Positions 1 through 8,997 of a stretch of 64,000 nucleotides of DNA are shown piece after piece. The notes beneath the pieces were generated by a model, which saw only the letters and a program-made list of their open reading frames with translations, made no database searches and had not been told where the DNA came from. Source of the stretch: Lachnospiraceae bacterium (GTDB taxonomy: Bacteria > Bacillota_A > Clostridia > Lachnospirales > Lachnospiraceae). The DNA is taken from NCBI GenBank assembly GCA_017522685.1, contig JAFWYN010000027.1:1-64000 (forward strand). The letters are read 5' to 3'. Each line of letters begins with the position of its first letter. Position 1 is the stretch's first letter. The translations under genes and the position numbers were made by a program.

Positions 1-79
1 AGCTTCGAAATCCCCTGCCCTCTTTGATTGAATTTGAAAGCATAGATTTTCGAACTTTAGAATAATAGAATTTATTGAT

Positions 80-118
80 AAAAAGAAAAACATGCTTCCC
101 TTAGAGAGTAGCATGTTT
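80..118 (-). terminator. Rho-independent terminator of the symporter gene
   Basis: On the minus strand a 9-bp stem (AAACATGCT pairing with AGCATGTTT, 13-nt loop) is followed by a T-rich tract just past the symporter stop codon. I see nothing else in bases 1-79. Confidence 0.75.
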
Positions 119-140
119 CCCTGTAAAATACAATACTTAT

Positions 141-1670
<1,530 letters not shown>

Positions 1671-1721
1671 GTCCATTCCCTCCGAAATAAATCACATTTA
1701 ACTTTATTGGTTTAAAAGCAC

Positions 1722-1766
1722 AACGCTTTAAACTTTTGAAGTTAGACGCTTTAAAGCGTTAAAGCA
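1722..1766 (-). promoter_or_regulatory. Operator-like palindrome cluster in the symporter leader
   Basis: A perfect 14-bp palindrome, ACGCTTTAAAGCGT, at 1746-1759 is extended by a further TTAAAGCA. A related half, AACGCTTTAA, lies at 1722-1731. The cluster starts at the predicted transcription start, just downstream of the -10 box. The string AAAGCGTTAAAGCA (1753-1766) recurs at 6997-7010 in front of the acyl-CoA ligase gene. This is probably the binding site of a repressor common to both units; the regulator itself is not in the window. Confidence 0.5.
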
Positions 1767-1772
1767 ATTATG

Positions 1773-1801
1773 ATTATATATCCGCTACTCTGAAATTGCA
1801 A
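1773..1801 (-). promoter_or_regulatory. Sigma-A promoter of the symporter gene
   Basis: On the minus strand, -35 TTGCAA (1796-1801) and -10 TATAAT (1773-1778) are separated by exactly 17 bp. The operator-like palindromes follow immediately downstream. Confidence 0.7.
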
Positions 1802-1861
1802 GAGGTTTTTGAATAATTTTTAATATTTTTTTATTGCTTGATTTTCCTTCTCTGACACAAC

Positions 1862-1900
1862 AAAAACTCCCTACAGAGCTACAAGCTGCGCTATAGGGAG
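1862..1900 (-). terminator. Terminator after the amidohydrolase gene
   Basis: The stem CTCCCTA/TAGGGAG closes a loop with further internal pairing and is followed on the minus strand by TTTTTG. It separates the ior-amidohydrolase unit from the symporter unit. Confidence 0.7.
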
Positions 1901-1909
1901 AACTTCCGT

Positions 1910-2707
1910 TTACATATTCAATAATTTCTTTGCATTTCCGGAGAATATTGCTGCCTTCGCCTCATCCGTAAAAGGCAGACTCTTTATCACGTCCAAATCT
2001 CTGCGGGCATCGCTCCAGGGAGAGTCTGTCGCAAAGAGAATCTTGTCCGTGCCATGCTTTTCACAAAGCTTCAGAAACATATCCTGTTCCATATAATCAA
2101 AACAGAAAGCCGTATCCAGATATACCTGCTCTCCTGCCAGATATTCATACACCTCATCCCACTGCTTCCAGCCGCCCATATGGGCCAGTACCAGCTTTTT
2201 AGGCTTCAAAGTATCTAAAACCTTACGTGCCTTATCCGGGGGACAATGGATCGGCTCAGGCAAACCGATATCGATACCTGCATGCACCATGATAATCATT
2301 CCCAGTGCATCTGCGTACTCTATGATATTCATGTATCGCACATCATCTATCATCACTCCCTGATAATCCGGATGAAGCTTGATTCCGGGCAGCCCCAGCC
2401 CCTTGATACGATTCAGTTCAGACTTATAATCCTCACTATCCGGATGAATCCCGCCAAAGGACAAAAGCCTTCCTGTATATTGTTCATTCACCTTCGCGGC
2501 AAAGGTATTGACCGATTCGAACTGGGTGGGTTTGGTAACCACCGGCATAATTACGGACAAGTCTACTCCCGACCTGTCCATGGATGCCAGCAAACCGTTC
2601 AATGTACCGTCCGTCGCAGCTTTCACACCGGACACCTTAGATAAGGATTCTATGGAACGTGCCGCTATTTTATCCGGAAATATATGGGTATGAAAATCGA
2701 TAATCAT
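1910..2707 (-). CDS. Metal-dependent amidohydrolase (amidohydrolase_2 family)
   Basis: A 265-residue TIM-barrel hydrolase. The N-terminal metal motif DFHTH (residues 4-8), the KLHP strand, the VHAG and AHMGG histidine motifs and the C-terminal TDSPW aspartate form the usual metal-binding order of the amidohydrolase-2 group, which includes ACMSD-like decarboxylases. There is no signal peptide, so it is cytoplasmic. A GAGGAG ribosome site precedes the ATG. It lies 67 nt after iorB in the same direction, so it is probably transcribed with iorAB. A role in processing an aromatic carboxylate or amide is inferred from this context only; the substrate is unknown. Confidence 0.8.
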   Translation of the reverse strand: MIIDFHTHIFPDKIAARSIESLSKVSGVKAATDGTLNGLLASMDRSGVDLSVIMPVVTKPTQFESVNTFAAKVNEQYTGRLLSFGGIHPDSEDYKSELNRIKGLGLPGIKLHPDYQGVMIDDVRYMNIIEYADALGMIIMVHAGIDIGLPEPIHCPPDKARKVLDTLKPKKLVLAHMGGWKQWDEVYEYLAGEQVYLDTAFCFDYMEQDMFLKLCEKHGTDKILFATDSPWSDARRDLDVIKSLPFTDEAKAAIFSGNAKKLLNM

Positions 2708-2737
2708 GTTGCATCTCCTCTGTTTTTCAAAATATCA

Positions 2738-2763
2738 GCCCCACCGCCTCGTAGCGATGGGGC
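2738..2763 (-). other. Stable intercistronic hairpin between iorB and the amidohydrolase
   Basis: GCCCCATCGC pairs with GCGGTGGGGC (10 bp including one G-U pair) around a 6-nt loop. No long U-run follows, so it looks more like an mRNA processing, stability or weak attenuation element than a full terminator. Confidence 0.5.
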
Positions 2764-2774
2764 CGATGAACTTC

Positions 2775-3344
2775 TTAGCTTTCAAAACCAAGCAAGAATG
2801 CTTTTTTGTTGATTTCCACAGTCTTGGGGGGCACGGTCTTTTCGATGACCTGAAGCCATGCTTCCTTAGAGAAGTCCATATGCTTTGCAGCCACGCCAAG
2901 TACAATGATATTAAATACTCTGGAGTTGCCCAGCTTGAGAGCTTCGTCCATAGCATTTACACTGTATACGCTGTGCTCCTTTGCCAGATTCTCAATAATG
3001 TTTTCCGGATACTCTGCCGCACCGGTTACTACGGGCATGGGGTCGATACGATGGTCATTTACCACGATGGCACCATCCTTCTTCAAAAAGTGTGCATAAC
3101 GCAGTGCCTCCAGCTTCTCAAAAGCAATGAGTACGTCTGCCTGTCCTTCTTCTACGATAGGCTCTGCCACCTTTTCGCCGTAACGAACAAAGGTAACTAC
3201 GCTACCACCACGCTGTGCCATACCGTGCACCTCGGAAAGCTTTACATCATATCCTGCATCTACGGTGATACCACCTAAGATACGGCTGGTGAGAAGGGTT
3301 CCCTGTCCACCAACACCTACAATCATAATATTCTTTGTCTTCAT
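2775..3344 (-). CDS. iorB: Indolepyruvate ferredoxin oxidoreductase, beta (gamma-type) subunit
   Basis: A 189-residue protein with the GVGGQG motif near the N-terminus (residues 10-15) and the EVHGMAQRGG motif, both diagnostic of the gamma-type domain of 2-oxoacid:ferredoxin oxidoreductases. With IorA it should oxidise aryl pyruvates (indolepyruvate, phenylpyruvate) from aromatic amino acid transamination to arylacetyl-CoA, CO2 and reduced ferredoxin, or run in reverse. It starts 2 nt after the iorA stop, so the two genes are translationally coupled. Length is normal for the family. Confidence 0.92.
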   Translation of the reverse strand: MKTKNIMIVGVGGQGTLLTSRILGGITVDAGYDVKLSEVHGMAQRGGSVVTFVRYGEKVAEPIVEEGQADVLIAFEKLEALRYAHFLKKDGAIVVNDHRIDPMPVVTGAAEYPENIIENLAKEHSVYSVNAMDEALKLGNSRVFNIIVLGVAAKHMDFSKEAWLQVIEKTVPPKTVEINKKAFLLGFES

Positions 3345-3346
3345 CC

Positions 3347-5086
3347 TTACACCTCCACTGTCTCAATGGCATCAAATTTACAGATACCTTTACACAATCC
3401 ACATCCGTTGCACATGGTTGCATCGATGGAGATGGTGCCATCTGCGTTCTTGGTCAGTGCCGGACAGCCGGGCTTTAAGCACATGCCGCACTTCTTACAC
3501 TTCTCAGGAACGGGAACACATTTGGTCGTAAACTTATTGCCCTTTAAGAGTACGCAGGGAGACTTGGTAATGATGACAGATACTTCATCCTTTGCCACTT
3601 CTTCCTTGATAACCTTCTCAAGAGTTACGGTATCGAATGCATTGACTTCCACTACATTCTTGATGCCCATAGCCTTGCAAAGTTCAAAAATATTGATAGC
3701 GGGTACGGTTTCACCCATAAGGGTCTTTCCGGTTGCTGCATGGTCCTGATGACCGGTCATACCGGTGGTAGAGTTATCTAAAATCATCACAGTACCGGTA
3801 CCCTGGTTGTAAACCATGTTCATAAGGGAGTTCACACCGGTGTGCATAAAGGTAGAATCACCGATTACTGCTACCCAGTTCTTGATATAGTCCTTACCCT
3901 TTGCTTTCTCCATACCATGAAGGGTAGAGATACTTGCACCCATACAAACGGTGGTATCTACCACGCTAAGAGGTGCAACTGCACCCAAGGTGTAGCATCC
4001 GATATCACCTGCTGCGTGGATTTTCAGTTTGTTCAGCACAGAGTATACGCTTCTGTGAGGACAGCCGGGGCAAAGAATGGGAGGTCTTGCAGGCACCTGT
4101 GCTGCTGCCTTAATCTCCTCTTCCTCCTTAAGAACTGCCTTACGGAGCATGTTTGCACTGTATTCGCCCTGTACGGTGAAGATTTCCTTACCGATGCACT
4201 TGATGCCCCAGGACTTAATCTGCTCTTCAAATACAGGCTCTAATTCTTCAAATATGTAAAGAGTTTCCACTTTGGAGGCAAACTCTTCGATTAACTTACG
4301 AGGTAACGGATGAACCAAACCAAGCTTTAATACTGATGCTTCGGGACAAGCTTCTTTCACATACTGGTAAGCAATACCGCTGGTAATGAAACCAATCTTG
4401 GTATCATTCATTTCCACCTTGTTGATAGGCATGGTACAAGCATCCTCAGCCATATCCTTTAAACGCTTTTCTACATAAACGTGACGTCCCTTTGCATTGC
4501 CGGGCATCATAACGAACTTGCTTACATTTCTCTCATAAGGAATGTCCATGGGCTCGCATCTTTCTTCCAGGGTAACAGGACCCTGAGAGTGGGACAAACG
4601 TGTGGTGGTACGTAAAATAATAGGGGTATCGTACTTCTCGGACAAATCAAAGGCATACTTCATGAAATCCTTTGCTTCCTGGGAATCAGAAGGCTCCAGC
4701 ACGGGTACCATGGCAGCTCTTGCCACGCATCTGGTATCCTGCTCGTTCTGGGAAGAATACAGGCCCGGGTCGTCTGCTGCCACCAATACCAAACCGCCGT
4801 TTACACCGGCATATGAAATGGTATAAAGGGGGTCGCTTGCTACGTTTACACCTACGTGCTTCATGCTTGCCATAGCACGTACACCACTGATGGATGCACC
4901 GATAGCTACTTCCATAGCCACCTTCTCATTAGGAGACCACTCTGCGTAAATCTCCGGATAATTTACAATATTTTCACTGATTTCGGTACTGGGGGTGCCG
5001 GGATACGCTGCAGATACCTTCACACCTGCTTCAAATGCGCCACGGGCGATAGCCTCATTACCTAACATAATCTTTGTTTCGCTCAT
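3347..5086 (-). CDS. iorA: Indolepyruvate ferredoxin oxidoreductase, alpha subunit
   Basis: About 579 residues. The N-terminal pyrimidine domain begins with LGNEAIARGA. The TPP-binding half contains CPGCPHR, GDIGCYTLG and GDSTF followed by a conserved Asn. The C-terminus is a two-cluster ferredoxin domain: cysteines near 530, 533, 536 and 541, then 559, 562, 565 and 569. This is the full family architecture of the TPP and [4Fe-4S] catalytic subunit. An upstream ATG at 5116 would add ten residues, but AAAGGAAC lies 6-9 nt before the ATG at 5086, which is preferred. It is followed directly by iorB. The upstream gap holds a large inverted repeat. Confidence 0.93.
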   Translation of the reverse strand: MSETKIMLGNEAIARGAFEAGVKVSAAYPGTPSTEISENIVNYPEIYAEWSPNEKVAMEVAIGASISGVRAMASMKHVGVNVASDPLYTISYAGVNGGLVLVAADDPGLYSSQNEQDTRCVARAAMVPVLEPSDSQEAKDFMKYAFDLSEKYDTPIILRTTTRLSHSQGPVTLEERCEPMDIPYERNVSKFVMMPGNAKGRHVYVEKRLKDMAEDACTMPINKVEMNDTKIGFITSGIAYQYVKEACPEASVLKLGLVHPLPRKLIEEFASKVETLYIFEELEPVFEEQIKSWGIKCIGKEIFTVQGEYSANMLRKAVLKEEEEIKAAAQVPARPPILCPGCPHRSVYSVLNKLKIHAAGDIGCYTLGAVAPLSVVDTTVCMGASISTLHGMEKAKGKDYIKNWVAVIGDSTFMHTGVNSLMNMVYNQGTGTVMILDNSTTGMTGHQDHAATGKTLMGETVPAINIFELCKAMGIKNVVEVNAFDTVTLEKVIKEEVAKDEVSVIITKSPCVLLKGNKFTTKCVPVPEKCKKCGMCLKPGCPALTKNADGTISIDATMCNGCGLCKGICKFDAIETVEV

Positions 5087-5130
5087 GTTTTTGTTCCTTT
5101 CTGTATGTTGTTTCAACTTCCGGACTTTAC

Positions 5131-5288
5131 GGCATCGTCACTATACACATCTCTCACACACCGGATAAAAAACATTCTCCTCGCTTTGTATGTCATTTGA
5201 CGGACAAATATGTCCGTCATTGTCATACAAAGCTTCGTCGTCTGTTGTTTTATACGGTGCATTACGAGATATGTATAGCACCGATGCC
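5131..5288. repeat. 158-nt nested imperfect inverted repeat
   Basis: The outer arms at 5131-5153 and 5266-5288 match at 19 of 23 positions when inverted. A further block (CACCG-ATAAAA type) pairs inside them, then CTTTGTATG (5184-5192) with CATACAAAG (5224-5232), then GACGGACA (5199-5206) with TGTCCGTC (5211-5218) around an AATA loop. The whole gap between the acyl-CoA ligase and iorA is therefore one long hairpin. It may be a MITE-like element or an RNA regulatory or processing structure. No T-run follows it. Confidence 0.7.
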
Positions 5289-5324
5289 TTAGGTTTCGGA
5301 AATAAAATATTCTGTTCTGCTCGC

Positions 5325-6959
5325 TTAACCTAAGTTTTGGTCAGCGATTAATTTGTTCGCACCGTACATTTCGCGTAGCTTCGGCTTCTCAATCTTGCCG
5401 GTGGGGTTACGGGGAATATCTGCAAAGATAATTTCGCGAGGTCTCTTATATCTGGGAAGCTTCAGGCAGTATTCATCCATCTCTTCCTTGGTCATGGTCT
5501 CGCCTTCCTTCAGCTCTATGATAGCTGCAGGAATTTCACCCAGACGGGCATGTGCCAAACCGATTACCGCTACGTCATGTACCTTATCATTGGTACGGAT
5601 AAAGTCCTCGATCTGTACCGGGTACAGGTTCTCACCACCACTGATGATAACATCCTTCTTACGGTCTACCAGGAAGATAAAGCCATCCTCGTCTTCCTGT
5701 GCCATATCGCCGGTAAAGAGCCAGCCGTCACCAAGTACTTCATTGGTGGCCTTCTCATCATGGTAGTAACAGGTCATCACACCGGGGCCCTTTACTGCCA
5801 GCTCGCCTACCTCACCCTTGGCTACGGTATTACGCTTTTCATCTACAATCTTTACTTCCCAACCATAACCGGCCTTACCGATAGCACCTACCTTATGGAT
5901 GTTCTCCACACCCAAATGTACACAGCCGGGTCCGATAGACTCGGACAAACCGTAGTTGGTATCGTAAGCATGGTTCGGGAAAATGCTCTTCCACTTCTTA
6001 ATCAGACTCTGAGGAACCGGCTGTGCACCGATATGCATCAGTCTCCACTGGTCTAATTCATAATCATCCAAATTCACTTTACCACTTTCGATGGCTTCCA
6101 GAATATCCTGTGCCCAAGGCACCAATAACCACACGATGGTACATTTCTCCTTGGAAACCGCATCTAAAATAAACTCCGGCTTGGTACCCTTAAGTAAAAT
6201 CGCCTTACTTCCTGATAACAGGCTTCCGAACCAGTGCATCTTGGCACCCGTATGATACAAGGGCGGGATGCAAAGGAATACATCGTCCTTCTGCTGACCA
6301 TGGTGATTTTGCTCCACTAAGCAGGAGTGGGTCAGACTGCGATGCTTATGTAAAATCGCCTTAGGGAAACCGGTGGTTCCCGAAGAAAAATAAATGGCTG
6401 CATCATCATCCTCAAAGATGGGGATAGCCGGTGACTGGCTGGAACAGTTGGCTGCCAGTGAATTATAATCATCTGCAAAGCCGGGACAGCCCTCACCTAC
6501 ATAAATAAGCAATCTACCCTTGCTGATACGGTCTGCAATCTCCTCCACACGTCCGATGAAAGAAGGTCCAAACACCAAAACATCCGCCTCTGCAAGCTTT
6601 ACACAATATTCAATTTCATCGGAAGAATAGCGGAAGTTCAAGGGCACTGCCAAGGCACCGGTCTTCAAAATACCGAAGTAAATGGGCAGCCACTCCAAAC
6701 CGTTCATCATAAGGATGGCAACCTTGTCTCCCTTCTTGATACCACGCTGTAAAAGCAGGTTGGCAAAACGGTTGGCCTTCTCATTGAACACGCTCCAGGT
6801 AATCTCTCTGCGATAGCTGGTCTTGGGGCTGGGCTCAATCAACTCATACTCTTTCCAAGTTACTCTTCTGTCTTCCTGAATTTCAGGGTTAATCTCTACC
6901 AGACATACATCTGTGGGATACTGTCTGGCATTTCTCTCTAAAAACTCTGTAATAGGCAT
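5325..6959 (-). CDS. AMP-forming acyl-CoA synthetase (acid-thiol ligase)
   Basis: A 544-residue ANL-superfamily enzyme that activates a carboxylic acid with ATP and CoA. Visible motifs are the P-loop-like FSSGTTGFPK at 191-200, NYGLSE, GDMAQEDEDGF, the hinge region DRKKDVIISGGENLYP and the C-terminal catalytic lysine in NPTGK (K522). Length and motif order are complete. The context with iorAB and a symporter suggests an arylacetate or other aryl/short-chain acid as substrate: the ligase would make the acyl-CoA that IorAB can carboxylate reductively, or that IorAB also produces by oxidation. This is inference. AAAGGA lies 8 nt before the ATG. A strong promoter and two operator candidates precede it. 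Confidence 0.88.
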   Translation of the reverse strand: MPITEFLERNARQYPTDVCLVEINPEIQEDRRVTWKEYELIEPSPKTSYRREITWSVFNEKANRFANLLLQRGIKKGDKVAILMMNGLEWLPIYFGILKTGALAVPLNFRYSSDEIEYCVKLAEADVLVFGPSFIGRVEEIADRISKGRLLIYVGEGCPGFADDYNSLAANCSSQSPAIPIFEDDDAAIYFSSGTTGFPKAILHKHRSLTHSCLVEQNHHGQQKDDVFLCIPPLYHTGAKMHWFGSLLSGSKAILLKGTKPEFILDAVSKEKCTIVWLLVPWAQDILEAIESGKVNLDDYELDQWRLMHIGAQPVPQSLIKKWKSIFPNHAYDTNYGLSESIGPGCVHLGVENIHKVGAIGKAGYGWEVKIVDEKRNTVAKGEVGELAVKGPGVMTCYYHDEKATNEVLGDGWLFTGDMAQEDEDGFIFLVDRKKDVIISGGENLYPVQIEDFIRTNDKVHDVAVIGLAHARLGEIPAAIIELKEGETMTKEEMDEYCLKLPRYKRPREIIFADIPRNPTGKIEKPKLREMYGANKLIADQNLG

Positions 6960-6996
6960 AACTTTTTCCTTTCAAGCGTAGTTTAAAATATTTTAA

Positions 6997-7010
6997 TGCT
7001 TTAACGCTTT
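6997..7010 (-). promoter_or_regulatory. Operator-like motif shared with the symporter promoter
   Basis: On the minus strand AAAGCGTTAAAGCA lies about 40 nt before the ligase start codon and just downstream of the -10 box. It is identical over 14 nt to 1753-1766 in the symporter leader. Confidence 0.5.
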
Positions 7011-7025
7011 TAACCACTAAATCGA

Positions 7026-7054
7026 ATTATATCATTAGTTTCGTAAATGGTCAA
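7026..7054 (-). promoter_or_regulatory. Sigma-A promoter of the acyl-CoA ligase gene
   Basis: The minus strand has TTGACC (7049-7054), a 17-bp spacer and TATAAT (7026-7031). An inverted repeat GGTCAACA-N11-TGTTGACC (7049-7075) overlaps the -35 box and is a second operator candidate. Confidence 0.75.
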
Positions 7055-7108
7055 CAGATAAAGTATTTGTTGACCGGAAGCAAAAGCTGCTTTGCCTGTT
7101 ATTTCATA

Positions 7109-7138
7109 AAGAAAAGGCCGCTCACGCGACCTTTTCTT
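7109..7138 (-). terminator. Terminator of the metallopeptidase-like lipoprotein gene
   Basis: AAGAAAAGG pairs with CCTTTTCTT and the stem continues inward through CGC/GCG to a 4-nt loop, giving about 13 bp including a U-G pair. It lies about 35 nt past the stop codon. Confidence 0.7.
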
Positions 7139-7174
7139 AACTCATAAGGCTATTACCGGGTACAATAACTTGTC

Positions 7175-8536
7175 TTAATCCACATTGAATCGGGACTTAT
7201 TCTTCTCCAACCACACTGCAAAATCTTCAAACACAGTATCCGAGGTATTTCCTTTGATATACGTTACCACATCTTTTGAACTTAAACCGGCGTATGCAAT
7301 TGTATCCTGAGGTGATGCATCCTTCAAAATTCTGATAAAAATATCCTCTCCGTATGTTTCATATAGATACGTTATAAATCGGAACCCGTATAAATAGTTT
7401 TCCCAGTTATCCTCCTTTACTTCGCAGAAAATCTCCTCTGCGTTTTCTTTGGTAATCTTTCTATCGTAATAAGAATAGTTCATGGTTGCATCGAAATTGA
7501 AGTTCATTTCTTCATCCTTATCACAAATGCGGCCCGTCATATAGGTAGCAAAGCCTTCATCCATAACGCTGTTCATCTGCACACCATTCAACATTTGCAG
7601 ACAATGCAAGGTTTCGTGGAGCATTACATCACCGGCTCCGGCTTCAATCTCTAAATCCTGGGGATTGAGTACAACACCATGTCCCAATGCACACGGTGTA
7701 CATACGTCATGACTAACTACATAAACATGAAATTTTTCACCATCGGGATCCACTCCGGGAAAAGTCTCCTGTCCAAATAACCAGTCTGTGCTATTGCCGC
7801 CTAAAGCTGCAAAAGGTGTCTCATTTTCCATCAATAATCCGGACTCTTTTTCTGCAATGGCAATTAGCTTTTCCAGTAATTCCATGGTATTTCCGTATAC
7901 TTTAACCCCTTCCGCCAGGAAGAGAATCATTTTATCATTCTCCACATATTCCGGTTTGGTCGTCACATACTCATCAGAAGCATTACCGCTTAATACCAAA
8001 GGTGCCGGAATCTCTGTACCGGAAGTAATCAAAAGGGTTACATTTTTATCCTCCTCCGCGCCAATACAAATCACCCTGTTTTCTGTAAATTCATCCTGAT
8101 TTATCTGGTTCTCTATTTGAGTACCGGCAAAACCATATCCGATAGTCTCTTTCCCATCAATGATAAGAGAATATACAAAGGAAGTACCGTATTCATCATA
8201 ATCCATCCGGTCCAGCGTAATACTGATTCCCTCACGTCCGATATATAAACATTCATCCGGCTTCAGTACAAATTCTTCATCAAAGCCTGCCGCCAGCTCC
8301 ACAGGAGGTGTCTGTACCGTTTCTTCCTGTGTTTCTGCTTCTGCCACTGTCTTCACTACCTTTGTTTCCTCATCCGTTTGGGCTTCCTTTACGCTTCCGG
8401 TTCCTTCTGTACTTTCCACCTGCTCCTGTACCTTGGACTCCGTCGTTGTCTCCTGTGTCTGATTGCCACAGCCTGCCAGTGCCAGACTGAGTAAACCTAC
8501 TAAAATCATCCCTCTTAATTTACTGCTGCGTTTCAT
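7175..8536 (-). CDS. Lipoprotein with a gluzincin-like HExxH zinc-peptidase motif
   Basis: A 453-residue exported lipoprotein: positively charged N-terminus, hydrophobic core and lipobox LAGC with the acylated cysteine at 23, then a low-complexity Glu/Thr-rich linker to about residue 80. The C-terminal half carries HETLH at 307-311 followed by DEG with Glu327, the spacing expected for a gluzincin zinc peptidase. It is probably anchored on the outer face of the membrane and cleaves a peptide or protein; the substrate is unknown. The middle domain (about 85-200) is not recognised. It is flanked by its own terminator, and upstream by a divergent gap shared with the small plus-strand gene. Confidence 0.7.
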   Translation of the reverse strand: MKRSSKLRGMILVGLLSLALAGCGNQTQETTTESKVQEQVESTEGTGSVKEAQTDEETKVVKTVAEAETQEETVQTPPVELAAGFDEEFVLKPDECLYIGREGISITLDRMDYDEYGTSFVYSLIIDGKETIGYGFAGTQIENQINQDEFTENRVICIGAEEDKNVTLLITSGTEIPAPLVLSGNASDEYVTTKPEYVENDKMILFLAEGVKVYGNTMELLEKLIAIAEKESGLLMENETPFAALGGNSTDWLFGQETFPGVDPDGEKFHVYVVSHDVCTPCALGHGVVLNPQDLEIEAGAGDVMLHETLHCLQMLNGVQMNSVMDEGFATYMTGRICDKDEEMNFNFDATMNYSYYDRKITKENAEEIFCEVKEDNWENYLYGFRFITYLYETYGEDIFIRILKDASPQDTIAYAGLSSKDVVTYIKGNTSDTVFEDFAVWLEKNKSRFNVD

Positions 8537-8653
8537 TCCCTCATTCCTTTCTGTTCCAAAAAAAATTGCTGCGTTTTACGCTTTCATACATAAAACACAG
8601 CAAGTCTTAAAAAAGTTTCACAATTCAATTATTTTTTTCTCCCTTCAATCGTT

Positions 8654-8683
8654 CCTTGAAAACTTAATAAGGCTTTACACCTT
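8654..8683 (+). repeat. Left arm of a 30-bp inverted repeat flanking a small ORF
   Basis: This arm matches the reverse complement of 8947-8976 at 26 of 30 positions. It contains the TTTACA that serves as -35 box for the small gene at 8731. Confidence 0.6.
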
Positions 8684-8702
8684 CAACAAAAGTCCTTATA
8701 AT
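8674..8702 (+). promoter_or_regulatory. Sigma-A promoter of the small ORF
   Basis: TTTACA (8674-8679) and a perfect TATAAT (8697-8702) are separated by 17 bp. The -35 box lies inside the left inverted-repeat arm. Confidence 0.7.
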
Positions 8703-8730
8703 ATAAATATACTTATATTTTGAAAGGACG

Positions 8731-8934
8731 GTGAAAGGAATGGATGATAACACAATGACAAGAGAAGAAATGATCAAAGAAATGTTAGACAAATTCAATC
8801 TGCTTTTATCTGTAAAATATAGCGATAATAAGGATGCTATTTTGGACAGAGAATTAGAACTTCTAAGAATTCAATTACACGCCTGCGGGTTCACCGACAT
8901 CAGCAAACTCGAAGAAAAATACCACAATCATTAA
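8731..8934 (+). CDS. Small hypothetical protein, 67 aa
   Basis: I do not recognise this protein. It is a short, charged, mostly helical sequence (runs such as TREEMIKEMLDKF and DRELELLRIQL) with no signal peptide, membrane segment or metal motif. Either GTG 8731 or ATG 8740 could start it; an AGGA box lies upstream of both. It has a good promoter and a strong terminator, and is bracketed by 30-bp inverted repeats, so it is likely to be a real expressed gene. It superficially recalls short helical regulators such as Spo0E, but the SQELD signature of that family is absent. Confidence 0.6.
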   Translation: MKGMDDNTMTREEMIKEMLDKFNLLLSVKYSDNKDAILDRELELLRIQLHACGFTDISKLEEKYHNH

Positions 8935-8945
8935 GTAACAGTAAC

Positions 8946-8988
8946 AAAGGTGTAAAGTCTCATTAAATTTTCAAGACTCTACACCTTT
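8946..8988. terminator. Bidirectional terminator between convergent genes
   Basis: AAAGGTGTAAAGTCT pairs with AGACTCTACACCTTT (14 of 15 positions) around a 13-nt loop, between the small plus-strand ORF and the minus-strand hydrolase. The right 30-bp repeat arm (8947-8976) lies within it. Confidence 0.75.
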
Positions 8989-8997
8989 TATTCTCTA

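Noticed and set aside
8731..8934. Spo0E-type phosphatase
   Set aside because: The short helical size fits, but the SQELD signature is missing.
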